NCBI GenBank assembly: GCA_029945375.1
Contig: CM057058.1
Location: 4,154,001 to 4,218,000 of the forward strand
DNA length: 64,000 bases
Origin: Agaricus subrufescens
Lineage: Eukaryota; Basidiomycota; Agaricomycetes; Agaricales; Agaricaceae
Reading direction: 5' to 3'
The translations under genes and the position numbers were made by a program. The notes below the pieces were generated by a model. That model saw only the letters and a program-made list of their open reading frames with translations. It was not told where the DNA came from and did not search any database. Below, one piece after another: positions 12,501-23,249 of the stretch. Positions within the stretch are counted from its first letter, which is position 1; every line of letters starts with the position of its first letter.

Positions 12501-13572
12501 GAGGATCAGGCACGTACAAGCATCCTTTAACTTGAGAGCTAACTAATGTCTTTGTTTCATAGCCTGAATGTCCTGTCTGTCATGTTGCCCTCACCATTGA
12601 CTTAGAGGCACCTGCCCTCGAACTTGATGAGAATATACAGAAGGCTAGGCAAGGCATGTTGGGTAGACTGGACCTTGACACTTGGCGATCTTCTACGAAG
12701 ATCGAGGCACTTATCGAGGAGCTAACTAATTTAAGGCTCAAGGACGCAACCACAAAGTCTATCGTTTTCAGTCAATTTGTCAACTTCCTCGACTTGATTG
12801 CGTACCGACTACAGAAAGCTGGTTTTGCTGTGAGTAACTGCCTCGCTTTTGCTTACTGCTTCCACTCACCCGATTTAGATTTGTCGACTAGAAGGCACTA
12901 TGTCCCCTCAGGCTCGGGACGCTACTATCAAACATTTCAGTGCGTACAGTCGTTCTGACATATCCTCGAATGGGGTTGACGGTTACTCCAGTGAATCATG
13001 TCGAAGTAACAGTTTTCCTTGTTAGTTTGAAGGCTGGTGGTGTTGCTCTCAACCTTACGGAAGCTTCCCGCGTTTACCTGATGGACAGTTGGTGGAACCC
13101 TGCTGTAAGTCACCAGATATCTGTTGCTATACCTCCGTTGACATGGTGATTTCCAGGTTGAATACCGTGAGTTTGTCGACTTAAAAAATCATCTGGTTTC
13201 GATTGAGCAATGTATATAGAGGCAATGGACCGAATTCACCGTCTTGGTCAGCGAAGGCCCGTGCAAGCTATCAAATTGGTTGTCGAAGACAGTATTGAAA
13301 GTCGTATCGTTCAAGTAAGCTATCTCAGTGAACTGCCCGAGAACTGCTCGTAACGCCCTAGCTAGCTTCAAGAAAAGAAGAGCGCCATGGTCAATGCCAC
13401 TTTGTCCGCTGATGACCAAGCCATGGGTCGATTGACACCAGAAGACGTGAGTACCGGGTCTGTTAAATCCTTGAAAAACGTATCTCATTCTTTGTGTAGT
13501 TAGGGTTCTTGTTCAGGGTACGTTTACTTGCTGTCGCCCCCGGCATATGTCTAATTTATCTTGCAGCTTTGA
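9555..13572 (+). CDS. RAD16: RAD16-like SNF2 helicase with RING finger (nucleotide excision repair)
   Basis: Swi2/Snf2 ATPase related to yeast Rad16, which acts with Rad7 in global-genome nucleotide excision repair. The N-terminal 300 residues are acidic/basic and low-complexity, starting [10 protein letters not shown] with a second KGKGKGKA stretch in exon 2. The helicase core follows: DEMGMGKT (motif I, formed across an intron), [31 protein letters not shown] (motif II) and [19 protein letters not shown]3HC4 RING lies between the two lobes ([24 protein letters not shown] ... CPVC, about 12400-12590). Lobe 2 has [34 protein letters not shown] and DRIHRLGQ. The extreme C-terminus LGFLFRL is the usual Rad16 ending and is built from two tiny exons with stop at 13570-13572. 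At least 14 introns. Confidence 0.93.
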
Positions 13573-13790
13573 AATGATATGCAACTCAGTTTGCATCCCA
13601 TCCTGGTTTTAACTATTCAGGACCGGTACTCGAAGACTATACTAAACTATTTACTTGATTATTTACCTGATTTTTTTCTGTTAAATATAAATCTAATTAT
13701 ACCCAGACGAGAAATTCTTGAATGCCATTAAGACTTAAGTTTTGGCAGAGCGGATCACGTAATCATTCTCTTTTCCTTTTCCTCTTCGAG

Positions 13791-15625
13791 ATGGCCACTT
13801 CTGTTGCCTGCCAGAGCGACTCTTGCCCTAATGGAAATCCTCCTTCGAGACTAGAGTGTCCAACTTGTAATAAGTTTGTTTGTTCCATTCTATCCTAATC
13901 CTCCCGCGTGCTTATTAATCAGAATCGGCATTAAAGGATCGTTTTTTTGTGGGCAGGAATGCTTCAAGGGTGCTTGTGAGTTTTGTTGTCGTGTGAGATA
14001 CGGATGATTCGTTTTTTACTCTATGTGCAGGGGTATTTCTTTTGCACATTTGGCTAGACGTATCAAGCTCGTAACACAACCTTTTTAGAAAAAACACAAG
14101 ATTTTACATGATCTAGCCAAACCAGGCGCTTTGCCCACAGACCGGGGTATGGTCGCATGCTCTTTTAGGCTGTAGCAGTCATTGACCTGTTATCCAACTA
14201 TTTTCTAGGTAGCAATCCATTTGGAAATTTCAACTTTACAGGATCTTTGAGACCCTCATACCCGTTATCGCCGACCCGTGAAGTCCCTGCCCACATACCT
14301 CGTCCTGACTATGTGACAGATGGTTAGTAATTTACGCCACACTTCGCTGCTAGCTTCTTCATACAGCCACAGGTGTGCCCAAAATGGAGATACGTAGGAT
14401 GGGCCAACCACCCCGTATACTTAGCTCTGCGGAGCAAGAGAAAATGCGTACTGTGTGTAAAGTATGTCTGTCCCGGATTTTATTTTTCTATTTAGACAGT
14501 TGATATATCAAACATATAGCTTGGCAGGGAGATCCTTGATATAGCAGCAGCCGCTATTCGTCCAGGCATCACTACCGATGAGATTGATGAGATCGTGCAT
14601 AACGCTACTATCGAACGAAATGCTTATCCCTCGCCGCTCAACTATAGGAACTTCCCAAAATCTGTTTGCACGTAAGTGATCTGTTTTGCATGTATATGCC
14701 CTAGTCGAATCGCTCGTCCAGTTGACGACAATCGTATTTCAGCTCTGTCAATGAGGTTATTTGTCATGGTATTCCTGATAGGAGAAAATTGCAAGAGGGA
14801 GATATTGTTAATTTAGGTAAGTTTACTTTGGCTGTAGTGATGACGAAGCGAATTGATCGTGCCGCATTAGATGTTTCTCTGTATTACGATGGCGAGTACC
14901 GGGGTTATAGGTATATTATCTATCACTAAAGATTTTACGCCACAGGATTCCATGGCGATCTTAATGAGACGTACGCTGTGGGCGAGATTGATGACGAATC
15001 GAAAAAGCTCGTTCGTACCACACGGGAGGCTCTTGATGCCGCAATTGCGATATGTAAACCGGGCGCGTTATTCCGCGACATTGGAAAAGTCATGTCAGTA
15101 CCGCGTTTTGTTCAAATCTCCCCTCCCCCAGTGTTCATTTTCTAACCCAGTGAACCAATTGCGCGAGCGAATGGATGTGCTGTTGTTCGTACATACACGG
15201 GCCACGGTATTAATGATCTCTTTCACTGCTCTCCTAATATTCCCCACTATGCCAAGAACAAAGCTATTGGAACCATGAAACCAGGAATGGTGAGCGTCCA
15301 TTTATGTCAACAACTAGTACCAGAATATGACTGAAGCTGTGTTTTTCAGTGCTTCACGATAGAACCCGTACGTTATTAACCAACGGCTATGGATCTACTG
15401 AAAACTTGTCTCCAAGATGCTCAACCTCGGACATAACTGGGGTGACATCCATTGGCCCGATAATTGGACAGCCACGACCATGGATGGCAAACGCAGCGCT
15501 CAGTTTGAAGAAACTCTGCTGTATGTACTAAGTCGCTGCGAGCATAGTGAAAAGAAAAAAATCACTAATTGATTACTAGTATTACGGAAACCGGCGTTGA
15601 TATCCTGACCAAGGGCCAAAAGTAA
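13791..15625 (+). CDS. MAP1: Methionine aminopeptidase 1
   Basis: Cytosolic type-1 MetAP that removes initiator methionine. The first exons encode the eukaryotic zinc-finger extension (CQSDSC ... [22 protein letters not shown]) that tethers the enzyme to ribosomes. A linker ([20 protein letters not shown]) leads to the M24A catalytic domain. Metal ligands: the two Asp in [22 protein letters not shown], His in [10 protein letters not shown], Glu in CFTIEP and Glu in AQFEETLL. The sequence [12 protein letters not shown] carries the conserved catalytic His. Stop at 15623-15625 after TKGQK. About 10 exons, several very short; the CFTIEP exon is only about 18 bases and is well supported by flanking splice sites. 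Length and motif order match the family. Confidence 0.94.
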
Positions 15626-16085
15626 ACTACATGAGGGACGTGCCTGTGATAGCATCATTCATGGCCTGCAGATCCGCTGGAATTTTTTGTATTAATTGTT
15701 CAACTGTAAGCATACATGGATTGTATACTGCCTTATCAGATGTAGTCTTTGGGTCTTGAGTGTCTTTCAATACAAAACTCCCTTACCAGTAAGTGGCCGC
15801 ATCTCGGTCAGCTTGTCTAGCGATTTCAGGTAGTGACATGAGTATGCCTGGGTTTTGTCGTTCAGTTGTAAAATGACGATGACCTCACATCCGAGTTCCT
15901 CATCCGGCCCAGTTTTTGTGGCACGCGGGGATGCGTGTGGAGGTTGGAAGCACCTGATTTCGACGCCTAAATAGCAGCCAATCGGACCGCGCGAATTAAC
16001 AGACCGGTAACTAAATTAAGCACCCAGGTTAACGAGCTACGGTCCCAACTTTTCTGCTTTTTCACCCTTGACCTCTTCGACCAAA
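15626..16085. other. Intergenic region (MAP1 3' end / acyl-CoA dehydrogenase promoter)
   Basis: 460 bases between two same-strand genes. No open frame with recognisable content. The right part, just before the ATG at 16086, is pyrimidine-rich (ttttctgctttttcacccttgacctc), typical of fungal core promoters. Nothing else stands out. Confidence 0.5.
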
Positions 16086-18385
16086 ATGGCTTCACGACAG
16101 CTTAGGGAGTTTACGCGCGACGAGGTTGCAAAGGTAAGTGGCAATACATGAGTTCATATTTCGAAACTCAACTTGGAACATAAACCATAGCATAACAAAG
16201 AGGGTGACCTCGTTCGTCTTCACAGCGCGGGCCTCTATACATTCATTATTGACCCCGCCTACAGTGGATCATCGTAGATACCAAGGTATACGACATGTCA
16301 CGATTCATGGATCTTCATCCTGGTGGCCCAAATGTCCTACTGGCGGATAATGTTGGTGAGCATCGGCTTTCTTGTTTTGTGAGAGGGGATATCTCATATC
16401 ATTCGATCAGCTGGAACGGACGCGACCCAGGCATTTTTTGGGCTACACCGGCAAGAAATTTTATATAAACCTCAGTATAAACGTCTTCAAATTGGTACCA
16501 TCCAAGGTGAAGAGGAGACTATAAAATCGATGAAGCCTGGAGAGCTTAGCAGGGTCCCTTATGCTGAACCTACCTGGCTAAACAACGGGCACTACACACC
16601 GTATTACACTGAAAATCACCGCAAATTCCAGAAGGCGATGCGAGAATTCTTCGAAACGGTTGTTGCCCCAGAAGCTTTGAAAGCGGACGAGACAGGAAAA
16701 AAGATTTCACAAGAGGTTGTCGACAAAATGGCGTATGTGATTCTCCCTGAATCGAAAACATAGGACTAAGTGTCTAACAGCGAGGCCAATATTATTGCTA
16801 TGCGCCTTGGCCCCGGCAAACACCTACAAGGTCGTACACTAATGGGCGGGATTGTGAAGCCAGAAGAGTTTGATTATTTCCATGAGGTATCGTAACGTGT
16901 TTTTTTACTTAGCCATGTTCTGACGTTTATTGCAGGCCATCATACATCATGAACTCGCCCGGGTGTGTAGCCGTGCTGTCGTGGACGGTATGCTCGCTGG
17001 TCTCGTCATCGGACTACCTCCCGTGTTAAATTATGGATCCGAGGAGATTCAGAAGCAGGTTGTTCCTGAGGTAGTTTTTCTCGCTATTAAGCTCAAGGTC
17101 GAAACTTTAACTCTTCTTCTGATCCTAGACTCTTTCTGGAAAGAAATATCTTGCACTTGCCATCAGTGAATCCTTTGCTGGAAGTGATGTCAGTGGTCTG
17201 CAAACCTCGGCTGTCAGGGACGGTGACTACTGGGTAGTAACCGGAACTAAGAAGTGAGAATATGCCACTCATTGACCATCCGTCGTATTTTACATCACCA
17301 CAGGTGGATCACAAATGGTACTTTTGCTGATTATTTCACCACCGGCTGCAAAACGGATGTAAGTTTGTCCTGCCCAGACTCCGTTTTTTTCTGATGGTCG
17401 AACTAGACTGGCTTCACTGTCATACTCATTCCACGTGGTCCTGGAGTTTCTACTAAACCTATCAAAACTGCATATTCTGCCGCTGCTGGGACTGCATTTG
17501 TTACGTTCGACAAAGTCCGTGTCCCAGTTGCTAACACTTTAGGGCCCATTGGCAAAGGAATGTCGGTGATTTTGAGTAATTTCAACCATGAGCGATGGAT
17601 GGTCTGTGCAACATCCATTTCAGCGCAACGACAAATAGTCGAGGAATGCTTGAAGTAAGTCTTAATCCCGCGGCTATGTGACACTGGTCTAAATTATTTT
17701 CTGTAGATGGGCGACACAGCGCATCGTTTTCAATAAGCCTTTGTCAAGTCAAGCTGTCATTCGCGCTAAACTTGCGAGTATGATTTCTCGTGTAGAAGGT
17801 TGTCAAAATTGGTTTGAATCGTTGACATACCAAATGAATAATGTGAGATTATTGTTTTATGTCCCTTGTTGTTCCGAAGCTGGCACTGATTGTGTTTACA
17901 GATGAACTACAATCAAATGTCTGATAAACTCGCGGGTCCCATCGGTTTATTCAAACAGTATGTTCCGCTGAAACGTATCTGTTCATATGCTAACGATCTA
18001 TAGATTCGTGTCTAGAACTGCTCGTGAAACTGCTGAAGGTGACTTTGAAAGGATCTATTGTACAGCATATAGGCTCATATCATTTATCTCATTCTAGACG
18101 CTGTACAAATCTTCGGTGGTCGTGGATTGACGGTGACTGGCATGGGTAAATTGATTGAAAGCGTCAGTGTCTCATATCCTCATCTCATTCTCCAAGCTGA
18201 GCTAATTATGATCCTTAGTACCACCGGACCTCTGGCTTTGACGCTAGTAAGCAATCTGTCATAAGTTGAAGGCAACGTACACGAGACTGACCATTCTTGC
18301 AGTTCTTGCTGGGGCAGAAGACGTGCTTGGTGATCTAGGCGTTCGTCAAGCACTCAGGAAAATGCCCCACGATTCCCGACTTTGA
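16086..18385 (+). CDS. Cytochrome b5-domain acyl-CoA dehydrogenase
   Basis: Fusion of an N-terminal haem-binding cytochrome b5 domain to a flavin acyl-CoA dehydrogenase, a known fungal arrangement for fatty-acid beta-oxidation. The b5 part spans the first exons ([37 protein letters not shown] with the haem-ligand HPGG, then [10 protein letters not shown] with the likely second His). The dehydrogenase part has the N-terminal helical domain ([17 protein letters not shown]), the FAD/substrate beta domain ([32 protein letters not shown]) and the C-terminal helical domain ([35 protein letters not shown]). The [18 protein letters not shown] stretch near the end is where the catalytic Glu lies in many ACADs. 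Stop at 18383-18385. About 12 exons. Chain-length preference is not readable; peroxisomal or mitochondrial location is undecided. Confidence 0.9.
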
Positions 18386-18631
18386 TATGTCAGGCATCCG
18401 GTTTCAAATATTACTGCTTACCAGTATCTATTGAAGATCTTGTGTATACATGACACATAACGAGATGTCCTTATACCTGTCCGGCACACGGAGTGCTGTG
18501 TATCTCCAGCTCATAAATAAAACATATAACTTTATACCTATTAGCCGGACCCCACACCGGGTCATTGTCTAAATATACCGAGTAAGAGAACTGGATACCA
18601 TGTTGTGACGTGTTCGTGACGCGCACTCCTC

Positions 18632-20616
18632 ATGGTCCTGTATCTCTTACTATCGGTCCTATCTCCTACAGTCTTTCTTTGGCTGTCTCTCCAGTTCTAC
18701 GCATGGACATTTAGAAAAGCCAACGGCGTCAGACGCAAATATGTTCTCCAACAACTCGGCATCTCACCAAATGAGCCGAAGAAACTGATAGGTTTCTTCC
18801 ACCCGTATTGGCAAGTCAAAGACAAAGTAACGGTCACGTACATAACTGATTCTCGCTGTAAGATAGCAATGCTGGTGGTGGTGGCGAACGCGTTTTATGG
18901 ACTGCCGTCGCTGCAATGCAGAGAAACGAGCCGGAGGTTGTTAGTGTTGTGTACAGCGGGGACATTGACGCTACGAAAGAGAGCATCCTGAATAAAGTTC
19001 AGGTACGCATCCCGTTCCCGACTATCGACAACTTGACGCCTTAGGTCTTCAGGCTAGGTTTGATATTCAACTAGATCCATCTAAAATTCACTTTGCCTTT
19101 CTTAAGTCGAGGCAGTGGGTCGAGGACTCTCAATGGCCGTTCTTTACGCTTCTTGGGCAAAGTATAGGCTCTATCTACCTCGCATGGGAAGCAATGTCAG
19201 CCATAATACCTGACCTGTATATCGGTATGTCCCCCCAAAGCTGAATACTGATTGGTCTATTAATGGAATCACAGATACCATGGGTTACGCATTCACATTT
19301 CCTTTAGTCTCCATTCTTTGTCGAATTCCAGTTGGTGCATACGTTCACTACCCCACTATCAGTACGGATATGCTTGCCCGCGTTCGGTCCCGCAAAAATT
19401 GGCATACCAATACATCCGTCGTATCCTCATCCGCTGTCTTAAGCAAGATTAAATTATTGTAAGGTTCATGCAGTCTCAGATTTTCGCGTTATCTGACTCT
19501 TTGTTTACATTCAGATATTATCGTATTTTTATGTATTATTACGCGTCGTCTCTCCGCACGGCTTCATTTCTGATGGTTAACTCATCGTGGACGAAAAACC
19601 ACATAGACTCCATCCTACAGCATCACGATATCCTCATGGACACACTTCATCTATGGCCATCTATCGCCTTATTCAACTTTCTTAATTCGCAGATGTCACT
19701 GCAAAAGACTGGGGTGGTCAACAGCGCTCGAATTGTCTACCCTCCATGTGATACTCGAGAAATATCCAGTTTTCCTCTTGGCAATCGAGAACGCGTCATT
19801 GTAAGCGTTGCTCAGTTCAGGTGAGCCTCCGAATCCGAACCAACAGCCTTCCTTTGTTTGTTCAACCCAAAAATCAGACCCGAGAAGGACCACTCGGCAC
19901 AGCTCCAGGCGTTTGCTGAGCTGTTGCAGAGGTATCCTCAATACGCGAAGCACGATGCAAATGGAAGTTCAGTCAAACTTGTTCTGATTGGCGGTAGTCG
20001 AAATGAGGGAGATGCACGACGCGTAGCTGAACTACGTAAATTGGCAAAAAAGTTGAAAGTAGAGGTGATTCCGCTCCCGTTCCCAGCGGTAGATCAATAA
20101 ATCTCATGATTTTTGCAGGAACAGACAGAATTCATTGTGAATGCGTCGTATCCGGTTGTTCTACAGTGGCTGTCGAGGGCTAGTCTAGGTTTAAGTACCA
20201 TGGTAGACGAGCATTTCGGTATCAATGTCGTTGAATTCATGGTATGTGTCTCCATCTCTGTGAGAGATTTGACAGAAATGACCAAGTCTTAGGCCGCGGG
20301 TGTTATACCAATCACTCACGCATCTGGTGGTCCACTTAAGGATATCGTTGTACCTTTTGACGGAAAACCAACAGGTGAGTATATCTACTGACGTACTCTG
20401 GGAATGCTTTATTTTTGTTCTCCTATAGGGTATCATGCCAAATCAATAGAAGAGTTCGCAGAGGCTCTTGATGAGGCCTTGTCTCTTTCCACAGAAGAGG
20501 AAATAGCTCTTCGGCGCCGTGCGCGGGCTTGGGCCACCCAAAGGTTTTCCGAAGAAGAATTCGAGAAAGGGTGGAATGCTAGCAGATGGAAAGATCATCT
20601 AGGGCAAGGATATTGA
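18632..20616 (+). CDS. ALG11: ALG11, GDP-Man:dolichyl-PP-GlcNAc2Man3 alpha-1,2-mannosyltransferase
   Basis: Glycosyltransferase family 4 enzyme that adds the fourth and fifth mannoses to the lipid-linked N-glycan precursor on the cytosolic face of the ER. The N-terminus has one hydrophobic anchor helix ([20 protein letters not shown]), then [21 protein letters not shown]. The Cys and the Gly-rich loop are formed by splicing a GC-AG intron at 18811-18866. Downstream are [60 protein letters not shown] and the EX7E motif in [15 protein letters not shown], followed by [15 protein letters not shown]. Stop at 20614-20616. About 8 exons. An exon segment near 19630-19690 adds about 20 hydrophobic residues before RIVYPPCDT, consistent with the membrane-associated region of the family. 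Confidence 0.93.
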
Positions 20617-21029
20617 CTACCGACCCCCGGGGTTTTAATTTCTCTCCTAGGGTAAAGATATCGGAGTGCCGACCTCGGGAGTTTAATTTCTCTACGCCCA
20701 CTTAATCTAATCTTTGGTATGGATGTGCCTGTGGAAGTATCCCGCGTGAATCACGCAATTGTCGTGTCCACGAAAGAGTAATATTGGGCAAATGAATCTA
20801 TATTTTGCTGATATCCCGTCAAGGATGACAGCTAACATCAGAGCATATCGTGGGGGAGTCCGAAGAAGTCACATATAGCATCAAAGTCTTTGTGTATGAC
20901 ATAGTTCGACTAAAAGAAAACCAAAGAATTTCCGTATCTACTGTCATTAAAGGTCCTTTGTGGTACAAAAGAACTTTTTTTTCTTTCCTTGTCAAACTCG
21001 TCAAAAGCACTACAGTACATACATCAAGC
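20617..21029. other. Intergenic region between convergent ALG11 and GPI-protein genes
   Basis: 413 bases holding the two facing 3' ends. Immediately after the ALG11 stop there is an imperfect direct repeat of about 28 bases, spaced about 49 bases apart (20618-20646 and 20667-20693), each reading ccgacc-Y-cggg-...-tttaatttctct. No gene seen. Confidence 0.5.
20618..20693. repeat. Short imperfect direct repeat (two copies)
   Basis: Two copies of a roughly 28-base unit with core ccgacc..cgggg/agt..ttaatttctct at about 20618-20646 and 20667-20693, directly behind the ALG11 stop codon. They differ by a few substitutions and one or two single-base indels. They could be a 3' UTR duplication; no further copies were noticed in the window. 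Confidence 0.5.
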
Positions 21030-21854
21030 TCATTCCAAGAATTGGGCGAACACAACAAGAGAAATAGCACAAATCAGCAAGTGTGAGAAGTGTGGTGATA
21101 AGAAGCGGGTTGAAACGGCGCTAGAAGTACTACTGGTTGTCGTGACAGGGGGGGCCGTCACGGAAGCCGAAAGGGGTGGTACACTCGTCGGTAATCCGGT
21201 GACCGTCTGCTGGTTAGTGGCAGAAGGAGGTAAAGTTCCTGATGGCAATGATTGAGGGGATGGCAAGGGACGGTTGGGGTCGATACCTGAAAGAGTCTGA
21301 GGTTGAGCTCCCGATGGTAATGGTAGAGGTGGTAAGGGACGGTTGGGGTCAATACCTGGAAGTGTTTGTTTGGGAACAGGTAGCCCCTTGGCATCACACG
21401 AGGCCGTTAATTCTGGTTGAACATCAGCAACTTGATAAATGTAGAGAGTGACTGCAGACCCACCATCAAGGACCAGTTGGGCAGATTTGAAATCCGTGAT
21501 GTTTTCTGCGGCACCAGCACATTTCAGGCAATTGAAGTAATTCTTCACAAAGGATTCCTGACAGCAATCCGCTGGCGAACACCCCTGAGCAGGTGTCGTC
21601 TAATCCTGTTTGAGCACCAGATTTGACTAGTGAGGTATTGCGCCTACCATATTCAATACGGAAATGACGGGATCACAGGAGGATTTACACTGAGTGGGTA
21701 CAGTCTGCATCGTTGGGGCTGGGGTTTGTCGGCCGTACACACGGCTATTACTAGTTCTGATCAAGCCATGCGGTTGCAAAAGACCGAAGAGCGAGCCTGC
21801 AGAGACAAACTGGATAAAACAGCCAAAGAGGAAGAGGAAAACTGGAGGGAGCAT
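21030..21854 (-). CDS. Secreted, probably GPI-anchored, eight-cysteine protein
   Basis: Begins MLPPVFLFLFGCFIQFVSAG, a clear signal peptide. The body has eight cysteines after the signal (QCKSSC, QGC, ADCC, NCLKC, ASC). The order C-x3-C-x15-C-x4-C-C-x10-C-x2-C-...-C resembles small extracellular Cys-rich domains of basidiomycete surface proteins. A 63-base intron joins VLNM to TTPAQGCSPADCC. A second in-frame intron of 51 bases (gtgggt...accag, between QLVLD and ELTASC) is likely but optional. Then comes a Pro-rich part with two copies of TLxGIDPNRPLP, a Ser/Thr-rich stalk, and a C-terminal hydrophobic helix (LLICAISLVVFAQFLE) fitting a GPI signal. Function unknown: wall- or membrane-attached surface protein. 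Confidence 0.75.
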
Positions 21855-22089
21855 CTTGAAATGGCTGGCACCCGAGTGTGGGGTTTAAACCAAAGAGTCG
21901 GTAGGGCGCTAACTTGGGAACCTTGGGAAGAAGCTCGTTCCTTAGGGCAGGCCACCGAAGGCGGGTTGAGCGCCGGAATGGACCCAGACACATTGAACCT
22001 AGGCTGAAAACACGCGAAGAACATCCCGCCTGTCATCTTACTGATCGCCATCATTAATAAACCAGATCCATCACCAGATATACCGCTGT
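21855..22089. promoter_or_regulatory. Bidirectional promoter gap (GPI protein / TAD2)
   Basis: 235 bases between divergent start codons at 21854 (-) and 22090 (+). It must hold both core promoters. No obvious TATA element; nothing else noted. Inferred from layout. Confidence 0.45.
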
Positions 22090-22899
<810 letters not shown>

Positions 22900-23249
22900 T
22901 CTCTCCAGGTATCTTAGATATCTTGGGAATCCAAGGTCGTTCCCGGATACTCCATGTCAGAAGAACACAACAGAAGATTTTACCCCGTATCGGTGCTTCC
23001 CCCAAGAAGACCCAGCTTTTTCATCGCCTAAAGACTCACAGACTTCGGACGCAAAGAACCATTCCGACCACGCGTGAGACTCTCTGTTCGGGATCTCGGA
23101 AAATCTACCAGAATAGAACCAAGCAACTAATGCTAAAGGGATAACAGGGAACGACAATGATCACACGGCAATACGTGTCCACTTGACATCCCGCGAAAAT
23201 TTCCTCCATGCAACGGCAAACCCCAAGGCAGTTGCGGGTCTTTTGGTGG
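22900..23249. other. Intergenic region between convergent TAD2 and prolyl oligopeptidase genes
   Basis: 350 bases holding both 3' ends. Short open frames here lack recognisable content. Nothing else seen. Confidence 0.45.
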
